DNA of 17,395 nt, taken from JBMCWH01 sp048621635 (GTDB lineage Bacteria; Patescibacteriota; WWE3; JAUXAW01; JAYEID01). The stretch is from NCBI GenBank assembly GCA_048621635.1, contig JBMCWH010000013.1:1-17395 (forward strand), written 5' to 3'. A model generated the notes under the pieces. The model saw nothing but the letters and a program-made list of their open reading frames with translations. It searched no databases and was not told the origin of the DNA. The position numbers and the translations under genes were made by a program. Below are positions 14,220 through 17,395 of this stretch, piece by piece. How positions within the stretch are numbered: the stretch's first letter is position 1; the number at the start of each line of letters is the position of its first letter.

Positions 14220-14948
14220 ATGATTCTTAGTTGCTTGCTTACAACAATTATTGATTTTGTGGATAACTTGGGGAGAATGTTGGTTTCTTTTTTCTTTCCC
14301 CCGCGTTGTTTGGGCTGTGGTAAGATTTCTGACTTGATTTGTTCTTCTTGTCGTACTCAGCTGGATTATGTAGATAGTCAGGTTTGTGTAGTTTGTGGTC
14401 AGCCTGCTATTGGGGGTTTTACCCATCCCCGCTGTGAAACTCGTTATACTCCAGAACGGACAATAGCGGTTTTTAAGTTTAATTCTTTTTTGGCCAAGGG
14501 TTTGCACACGATTAAATATAGAGACCAATTTGTGTATCTTAAACCTTTGTCAGTTCTTGCTGTTAATTGGTTGGATAGGCAAGATATCACTTTTTCTCGT
14601 GATTTGCTTGTTGTTCCTGTTCCTTTACATTGGCTTAAGTTGTGGGAACGGGGTTATAACCAAGCGGAGTTGTTGGCAGAACAATTTTCTGAACTGTTGC
14701 GTCTCCCTCTCTGTTCAGAGGTTCTGAAAAGGGTGCACTATACTAAATCACAAACCCAGCTTTCTTTTTCTGAAAGGAAGAAGAATGTTCGTGGTGCTTT
14801 TGATGCAACTTCTAATGTGCAAGGTAAAGATATTCTTTTAATAGATGATGTGATAACCAGTGGTGCAACAACGCTTTCTGCTGTACGTGCTTTGAAGAAA
14901 GCCCACGTTGGTCAGGTGTGGGTTCTTGCTTTAAGTAAAGCTGCTTAG
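14220..14948 (+). CDS. ComF-family phosphoribosyltransferase-like protein
   Basis: ComF/GntX-family proteins combine N-terminal zinc-binding cysteines with a type I phosphoribosyltransferase fold and are linked to DNA uptake in competent bacteria. This one is 242 residues. Cysteine pairs are C30/C33 and C41/C44, with a second set at C56/C59 and C72, forming zinc ribbons. VVPVPLHWLKLWERGYNQAE (about 131-150) is the family signature. SFSERKKNVRGAF follows, and the PRPP-binding loop is LLIDDVITSGATT (206-218). The usual order is complete. In CPR bacteria, which are thought to rely on taking up nucleic acids, a ComF homologue fits a competence system, but no other com gene is in the window. The first ATG after the -10 box is used; the protein might also start at residue 20. 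Confidence 0.85.
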   Translation: MILSCLLTTIIDFVDNLGRMLVSFFFPPRCLGCGKISDLICSSCRTQLDYVDSQVCVVCGQPAIGGFTHPRCETRYTPERTIAVFKFNSFLAKGLHTIKYRDQFVYLKPLSVLAVNWLDRQDITFSRDLLVVPVPLHWLKLWERGYNQAELLAEQFSELLRLPLCSEVLKRVHYTKSQTQLSFSERKKNVRGAFDATSNVQGKDILLIDDVITSGATTLSAVRALKKAHVGQVWVLALSKAA

Positions 14949-14977
14949 TTTCATTTTCCTTTCTCTTTTGGTAGAAT
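14948..14977 (+). promoter_or_regulatory. promoter of tRNA-Ser(CGA)
   Basis: TTTCAT (14948-14953) and TAGAAT (14972-14977) are 18 nt apart, with TGG just before the -10. The segment CTCTTTTGGTAGAATGTA (14963-14980) is nearly the same as the tmRNA promoter's -10 region. A leader of about 35 nt precedes the tRNA. Confidence 0.5.
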
Positions 14978-15018
14978 GTATTCAGTGGGTGTTTAGTATT
15001 GTATTTTTATTGTGTTAA

Positions 15019-15107
15019 GGTGGGATGCAGGAGTTGGTTTATCTGGCTGGTTTCGAAAACCATGCGCCTGTAAAGGCACGGGGGTTCGAATCCCTCTCCC
15101 ACCGCCA
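15019..15107 (+). tRNA. tRNA-Ser (anticodon CGA)
   Basis: This is an 89-nt class II tRNA. The acceptor stem GGTGGGA/TCCCACC is perfect, with discriminator G and encoded CCA. The anticodon loop is TTCGAAA, giving CGA. The long variable arm (GCCTGTAAAGGC) is typical of tRNA-Ser. The T-arm is GGGGG-TTCGAAT-CCCTC with one G-T pair. The bottom pair of the anticodon stem is mismatched. It reads UCG codons. Confidence 0.92.
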
Positions 15108-15169
15108 CTTTAGTTTCTAGCCAGTTGTGTTACTTTGCAATTGGGGGCTATGATGAAGGGACTTCTTTT

Positions 15170-15180
15170 TATGTTAAAGA
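15170..15180 (+). promoter_or_regulatory. possible -10 promoter of the PH-like membrane gene
   Basis: TATG-T-TAAAGA matches the extended -10 pattern in five of six hexamer positions used by metG. It would give a leader of about 30 nt containing the Shine-Dalgarno at 15198-15205. Confidence 0.35.
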
Positions 15181-15197
15181 AACTTTGTGGTTGAATT

Positions 15198-15205
15198 GGA
15201 GGTGA
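15198..15205 (+). promoter_or_regulatory. strong Shine-Dalgarno
   Basis: GGAGGTGA is a near-perfect match to the 16S rRNA tail. It ends 13 nt before the ATG at 15219 (10 nt before the TTG at 15216). It is the only strong Shine-Dalgarno on a gene with its own promoter here, in contrast to the leaderless genes. Confidence 0.6.
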
Positions 15206-15218
15206 GTATCTTAAATTG

Positions 15219-15758
15219 ATGGAAAACGAACACATTGTTGATTCTAAAAAAACTGTTCAGGATACGGACACTGATTGGGAAGATAATATTATGTTGGAAT
15301 GGGAGGCGCCAGCTCGTCCTTTTGTTAAACGAGATAAGCGCTGGTTGTCCAGTGCTGCGGCTGTTTTAGTGTTGGTTTCTCTAGTAGCAATTCTTTTACG
15401 TGATTTTTTGCTTTTGGGAGTTGTTTTTGCTCTGTTTTTTGTTATTTACGCACTTTTTACTAATCCACCGGAAAAGATTACGCATCGGATTGGTGAACAG
15501 GGTATCTATTTTGGAGGCCGTTTTTATTCTTGGGAGGCGATTTCTCGCTTTTGGTTTTCGACTTTGAGTGATTATCCTGTTTTGGTTTTTGATTTGGAAA
15601 AAGGTGTCCCTTCGCGGTTGATAATGCTTCTTTCTGATGTGGATCGAAAAGAGTTACGTAATAATTTGGAGAAGTATATTCTCTATGAGAAGACCCCACC
15701 CAAAGAATTCTTGGACAAACCTGCTAATTGGGTTTCGGAAAAGTTGGGGTTGTCATGA
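15219..15758 (+). CDS. membrane protein with PH-like C-terminal domain, unknown
   Basis: I recognise no named family. The 179-residue product has an acidic N-terminus with the segment MLEWEAPARPF (about 25-35). It then has two close hydrophobic helices (about 45-60 and 63-80). The rest is a soluble domain: ITHRIGEQGIYFGGRFYSWEAISRFWF (in two runs, about 87-113), VLVFDLEKG, LIMLLSDVDRKELRNNLEKYI. This strand-strand-helix order, with the phrase I.FGGR.Y.WE.I, resembles bacterial PH-like membrane proteins such as the one at 10330-10881. The call is by pattern only. The start is ATG 15219, preferred over TTG 15216 next to it. It sits alone between tRNA genes. Confidence 0.7.
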   Translation: MENEHIVDSKKTVQDTDTDWEDNIMLEWEAPARPFVKRDKRWLSSAAAVLVLVSLVAILLRDFLLLGVVFALFFVIYALFTNPPEKITHRIGEQGIYFGGRFYSWEAISRFWFSTLSDYPVLVFDLEKGVPSRLIMLLSDVDRKELRNNLEKYILYEKTPPKEFLDKPANWVSEKLGLS

Positions 15759-15764
15759 TACTAT
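15756..15764 (+). promoter_or_regulatory. extended -10 promoter of tRNA-Arg(GCG)
   Basis: TGATACTAT (TG-A-TACTAT) overlaps the stop codon of the preceding gene and lies about 36 nt upstream of the tRNA. No good -35 at standard spacing is seen. The downstream tRNA-Ser may be transcribed from it as well. Confidence 0.35.
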
Positions 15765-15800
15765 CTTTTTCTTGCGTGTAGGGTAATTAGTTGTTTTTAA

Positions 15801-15876
15801 GCGCTCGTAGTTCAGTGGATAGAACGCCGGTTTGCGGAACCGGAGGTCGCAGGTTCGAATCCTGCCGAGCGTACCA
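15801..15876 (+). tRNA. tRNA-Arg (anticodon GCG)
   Basis: This 76-nt cloverleaf has the anticodon stem CCGGT/ACCGG and loop TTGCGGA, giving anticodon GCG. The acceptor stem GCGCTCG/CGAGCGT has one G-T pair, then A and an encoded CCA. The T-arm is GCAGG-TTCGAAT-CCTGC. It reads CGC and CGU directly. Most bacteria instead use ACG with the first base deaminated to inosine. Confidence 0.93.
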
Positions 15877-15889
15877 CTACTGTAATTTC

Positions 15890-15922
15890 CGGATTTGTAG
15901 TTTGATATCCGTTATTTTTTTT
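15890..15922 (+). terminator. weak possible terminator between tRNA genes
   Basis: CGGAT (15890-15894) can pair with ATCCG (15907-15911). A run of eight T follows (15915-15922). The stem is short and the loop long, so this is a weak intrinsic terminator at best. Confidence 0.3.
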
Positions 15923-15924
15923 GA

Positions 15925-16016
15925 GGAAGGGTGGCTGAGCGGTTGAAAGCGCTGGTCTTGAAAACCAGTGTCCCGACTTGTCGGGACCGTGGGTTCGAAT
16001 CCCACCCCTTCCGCCA
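15925..16016 (+). tRNA. tRNA-Ser (anticodon UGA)
   Basis: This is a 92-nt class II tRNA. Acceptor GGAAGGG/CCCTTCC is perfect, with discriminator G and CCA encoded at 16014-16016. The anticodon stem is CTGGT/ACCAG with loop CTTGAAA, giving UGA. The T-arm is GTGGG-TTCGAAT-CCCAC. The variable arm is long and forms a perfect hairpin, GTCCCGAC-TT-GTCGGGAC (15970-15987). The last 16 nt are duplicated at 16361-16376, which marks an insertion immediately downstream. The tRNA itself remains complete. Confidence 0.96.
16001..16016 (+). repeat. 16-bp direct repeat, left copy (tRNA 3' end)
   Basis: CCCACCCCTTCCGCCA is the 3' half of the tRNA-Ser T-stem and acceptor stem plus CCA. An exact copy begins 360 bp downstream at 16361. 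The flanking bases differ on both sides, so the match is exactly 16 bp. Confidence 0.95.
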
Positions 16017-16018
16017 TT

Positions 16019-16040
16019 CTGCTACGCCAAGGCTTCGCAG
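16019..16040 (+). repeat. left terminal hairpin of the mini-element
   Basis: CTGC-TAC-GC, loop CAAG, GC-TTC-GCAG. It is an imperfect inverted copy of the hairpin at 16338-16359: about 19 of 24 positions match when the latter is reversed and complemented with its flanks. A further partial copy of CATTCTGC is at 16052-16059. Confidence 0.75.
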
Positions 16041-16072
16041 CAATGGCTACGCATTCTGCACCGTGGTTTTTT

Positions 16073-16333
16073 ATGTATTATGTTTACATCCTGCGAAGTC
16101 AAGTCGAAGTAGAAAGATTGTATATTGGTGTAACAAAGGATACAGGAAGAAGGGTTAAACAACATAATTCCGAGAATAATGTAGGAACGTATACGGCGCG
16201 ATATAAACCTTGGGTGTTGGAATGCTATGTTGCGGTAAGAAGCAAAAGATTAGCAGAAGAATTAGAAAAATATTTAAAGCAAGGGTCCGGTTTTGCTTTT
16301 ATGAAGAAACACTTGTTGGAAGAAATAGGCTAG
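16073..16333 (+). CDS. GIY-YIG nuclease-domain protein
   Basis: This 86-residue single-domain GIY-YIG endonuclease belongs to the UPF0213/YhbQ-like group. The GIY-YIG pair is YVYIL (3-7) and LYIG (16-19), with the catalytic arginine in TGRRVKQHN (about 24-32) and the acidic residue in LAEELEKYLK (about 60-69). A lysine-rich C-terminus follows, as in that group. Proteins of this fold cleave DNA or RNA, and several are homing or transposition-related nucleases. The start is the ATG at 16073. The longer open frame from 15968 merely reads through the tRNA gene. There is no Shine-Dalgarno or clear -10 box, so expression may depend on tRNA transcription. It is the only gene inside the tRNA-flanking repeat pair. 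Confidence 0.85.
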   Translation: MYYVYILRSQVEVERLYIGVTKDTGRRVKQHNSENNVGTYTARYKPWVLECYVAVRSKRLAEELEKYLKQGSGFAFMKKHLLEEIG

Positions 16334-16337
16334 GGTT

Positions 16338-16359
16338 CTGCGTAGCTTTAGCGAAGCAG
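16338..16359 (+). repeat. right terminal hairpin of the mini-element
   Basis: CTGC-GTA-GC, loop TTTA, GC-GAA-GCAG. The outer CTGC/GCAG and inner GC/GC pairs match the left hairpin exactly in layout. It begins 4 nt after the nuclease stop codon and ends 1 nt before the right direct repeat. Confidence 0.75.
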
Positions 16360-16360
16360 A

Positions 16361-16376
16361 CCCACCCCTTCCGCCA
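16361..16376 (+). repeat. 16-bp direct repeat, right copy
   Basis: An exact copy of the tRNA-Ser 3' end at 16001-16016. It is not part of a complete tRNA: the sequence before it is the right terminal hairpin. It marks the distal boundary of the inserted segment. Confidence 0.95.
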
Positions 16377-16382
16377 CGTAAA

Positions 16383-16405
16383 GATCCCGATTTATCGGGA
16401 AAGTT
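16383..16405. repeat. palindromic element, copy 2
   Basis: Starts GATCCCGATTTATCGGG and continues AAAGTT. It is identical in 22 of 23 positions to 14035-14057. It lies 6 nt after the right direct repeat, i.e. just downstream of where the tRNA ended before the insertion. An outer pair, CGTAAA (16377-16382) and TTTACG (16412-16417), could enclose it. Confidence 0.65.
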
Positions 16406-16523
16406 TAGGATTTACGTAGCCTTGTGAACCGAATGCAGTAAACCACTATTTGATTACCTGAATCAATTTTCCATCTATCGAAGTTCTGTCATTGTTATTA
16501 TTGATTCACTGTCGAACTTTTTT

Positions 16524-16534
16524 TATGCTACAAT
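16524..16534 (+). promoter_or_regulatory. extended -10 promoter of the histidine phosphatase gene
   Basis: TATG-C-TACAAT ends 12 nt before the ATG at 16547, with no Shine-Dalgarno. The predicted transcript starts within about 5 nt of the start codon. The rest of the 16406-16523 gap shows no gene. Confidence 0.5.
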
Positions 16535-16546
16535 TTAAATCGGTCA

Positions 16547-17134
16547 ATGAAGGATACAAATATATTTTTAATTCGCCATGGTGATACGGGGAAAGATCCT
16601 TGGCAACAAGTTCCCGGTGATTCTATTTCCAAGTGGGGGAGAAAAGAAGTAGAACACCTAGACAAGAGTTTGAAAAATTTGTCAACAATTACTGCTTATT
16701 TTTCTAGCCCCTATCAGCGGGCTTTGGATACAGCCGAGATTGTGTCTGCCGGGAAGCGTTTCCGAGTGGATAATCGTTTGCGGGAAATACCTTTATGGGC
16801 TAGTCCTAAGGATTTGCAAAAGGATGAACGGCGCTTAGAATTGGCTAAGATTTTGGTTGAGGCTCAAGAAGGGATTGAAGATATTTTGAGTATTGTGAAA
16901 AGGAAACATGCGGGAGAAGATGTTGCCATGGTTTGTCACGGGAATATTATTCGCGCTTTTCTCGCCTTTACTTTAAAAATGGGCCTGGAAACAATTGTTC
17001 GTTTGAATGTAAGTACTGCTTCTGTTTCTGTTTTAAGAGGAAGGGAAGGTGCATGGCAATTGAGTTTGTTTAATTATAAACCGTTTTCTTTTGAGGCTGG
17101 TCGGAAAGACCATTTTGTTGCTAACTATCTTTGA
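16547..17134 (+). CDS. histidine phosphatase (phosphoglycerate mutase-like) family protein
   Basis: This 195-residue protein of the branch-1 histidine phosphatase superfamily acts through a phosphohistidine intermediate. The catalytic motif is LIRHGDT (8-14), with nucleophile H11. SSPYQRALDTA (53-63) supplies the second arginine, LREIPLW (78-84) the acid, and MVCHGNIIRAF (128-138) the second histidine. All four active-site elements are present. The family includes phosphoglycerate mutases, cofactor hydrolases and alpha-ribazole phosphatases, and the substrate cannot be told from these motifs. The size suits a phosphatase better than a dPGM. The gene is alone between a tRNA-Ser/mini-element block and tRNA-Arg(CCG). 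Confidence 0.88.
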   Translation: MKDTNIFLIRHGDTGKDPWQQVPGDSISKWGRKEVEHLDKSLKNLSTITAYFSSPYQRALDTAEIVSAGKRFRVDNRLREIPLWASPKDLQKDERRLELAKILVEAQEGIEDILSIVKRKHAGEDVAMVCHGNIIRAFLAFTLKMGLETIVRLNVSTASVSVLRGREGAWQLSLFNYKPFSFEAGRKDHFVANYL

Positions 17135-17190
17135 TTTGTTTAGTTCCCACCTCCCTTGTACATTTCCTTTCTCTCTCATTTCTAGTGTTT

Positions 17191-17225
17191 GTTGCTCGGT
17201 GGATAAAGCGCCCCGACTAGTTGGG
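17191..17225 (+). other. possible tRNA D-arm relic plus palindrome
   Basis: GTTGCTCGGTGGATAAAGCG (17191-17210) matches the general tRNA D-arm pattern GTAGCTCAGTGGATAGAGCG in 17 of 20 positions. It matches the D-arm of the neighbouring tRNA-Arg(CCG) in about 14. It is followed at once by CCCGACTAGTTGGG (17212-17225), a variant of the dispersed palindrome. No acceptor or anticodon arm completes it. Confidence 0.3.
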
Positions 17226-17235
17226 AAGATTTTAT

Positions 17236-17311
17236 GCTCTCGTAGTTCAATGGATAGAACGTCTCCCTCCGGAGGAGAAGGTTGCAGGTTCAAATCCTGC
17301 CGAGAGCACCA
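17236..17311 (+). tRNA. tRNA-Arg (anticodon CCG)
   Basis: This 76-nt cloverleaf has acceptor GCTCTCG/CGAGAGC, discriminator A and encoded CCA. The anticodon stem is TCTCC/GGAGA with loop CTCCGGA, giving CCG. The T-arm GCAGG-TTCAAAT-CCTGC is intact. It reads CGG codons. It is closely related in its D- and T-arms to tRNA-Arg(GCG) at 15801. Confidence 0.94.
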
Positions 17312-17344
17312 CGTGACGGGGGTATCTCGTATAACGGCTGTCGA

Positions 17345-17395
17345 GTACTACGTAATTACTAATTAGTAGAAAGTAGTAAGTAGTAAGCAGTAAGC
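17345..17395. repeat. degenerate repeat tract at the window end
   Basis: Runs of AGTAGTAAGTAGTAAGCAG type follow TACTACGTAATTACTAATTAG. The tract is cut by the window edge. It is similar in style to 1-60, 4235-4314 and 12917-13000. Confidence 0.45.

Larger units (their letters stand above)
16001..16376 (+). mobile_element. putative GIY-YIG mini mobile element at a tRNA-Ser 3' end
   Basis: A segment of 344 bp (16017-16360) lies between two exact 16-bp copies of the tRNA-Ser(UGA) 3' end. Just inside each boundary is a 22-nt imperfect hairpin, at 16019-16040 and 16338-16359. Each is built as CTGC-NNN-GC-loop-GC-NNN-GCAG, and the two hairpins are inverted relative to each other. The only gene inside is a GIY-YIG nuclease. 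Removing one repeat copy and the insert would leave an intact tRNA gene followed by CGTAAAGATCCCG. This is the structure expected of a tRNA-nested element with target-site duplication. There is no integrase, so the nuclease is the candidate mobility protein. The structure is seen in the sequence; the mobility is inferred. Confidence 0.7.

Noticed and set aside
15150..15194. 14-codon open frame ending just before the Shine-Dalgarno of the gene at 15219
   Set aside because: It could be a leader peptide, but there is no good ribosome site or conserved feature, and it overlaps the likely promoter at 15170-15180.
15968..16072. 35-residue N-terminal extension of the GIY-YIG protein
   Set aside because: These codons are tRNA-Ser 3' half and the left terminal hairpin. 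The domain starts at the ATG at 16073.
15931..16158. 75-codon open frame across tRNA-Ser and the start of the mini-element
   Set aside because: It reads through the complete tRNA gene in a frame with no protein family resemblance; the tRNA and the GIY-YIG gene explain the region.
17091..17366. 91-codon open frame through tRNA-Arg(CCG)
   Set aside because: It overlaps the histidine phosphatase end and the whole tRNA, and has no domain resemblance.

Overview
This window looks like chromosome of a Candidate Phyla Radiation (Patescibacteria) bacterium, most likely Microgenomates-like. That assignment is inference. It rests on a low-GC, T-rich style, very tight packing of small membrane proteins with no cultured-bacterium family I can name, the MetRS signature (ADENS in place of the usual TDEHG), a WecA-like enzyme with a SNGVDG motif, and short degenerate repeat tracts between genes. 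No rRNA, CRISPR array or conventional transposase is visible.

Layout. 1-106: a degenerate repeat tract, then the metG promoter. 107-5917 (+): metG, a membrane GT2 glycosyltransferase, a GT39/PMT-like membrane glycosyltransferase, and a WecA/MraY-like sugar-phosphate transferase with an extra N-terminal membrane domain. 5876-6322 (-): a small membrane protein of the YdjM/DUF457 type. 6380-7318 (+): a UbiA-family prenyltransferase of the decaprenyl-phosphate phosphoribosyltransferase type. 7315-8643 (-): an O-antigen ligase/polymerase-like protein. 8675-10295 (+): two unknown membrane or anchored proteins and a membrane-anchored TPR protein. 10330-12892 (+): a PH-domain membrane protein, a 69-residue two-helix protein, and a large protein with a possible PP2C-like head, one membrane helix, a coiled coil and a propeller-like tail. 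13029-14016: smpB followed by ssrA (tmRNA). 14220-14948: a ComF-like phosphoribosyltransferase. 15019-17311: four tRNA genes (Ser-CGA, Arg-GCG, Ser-UGA, Arg-CCG) interspersed with a PH-like membrane protein, a GIY-YIG nuclease and a histidine phosphatase.

How the genes fit together. The left two thirds reads as a surface-glycan neighbourhood: an initiating lipid-phosphate sugar transferase, a lipid-phosphate phosphoribosyltransferase, two polymer or side-chain glycosyltransferases and a ligase. SmpB and tmRNA are adjacent and form the ribosome-rescue pair. Most first genes of transcription units have an extended -10 box (TGn or TATGn followed by TAnnnT) ending only about 6-12 nt before the start codon and no Shine-Dalgarno, suggesting leaderless or nearly leaderless mRNAs. 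Some downstream genes do have a Shine-Dalgarno.

The most striking structure is at 16001-16376. The last 16 bases of the tRNA-Ser(UGA) gene are repeated exactly 360 bp downstream. Between the copies lies a small GIY-YIG nuclease gene flanked by two 22-nt hairpins arranged as imperfect inverted repeats. It looks like a complete mini mobile element of about 344 bp nested against a tRNA 3' end. A second small palindrome, CCCGATTTATCGGG or a variant, occurs next to or inside tRNA/tmRNA genes at all four places I found it.
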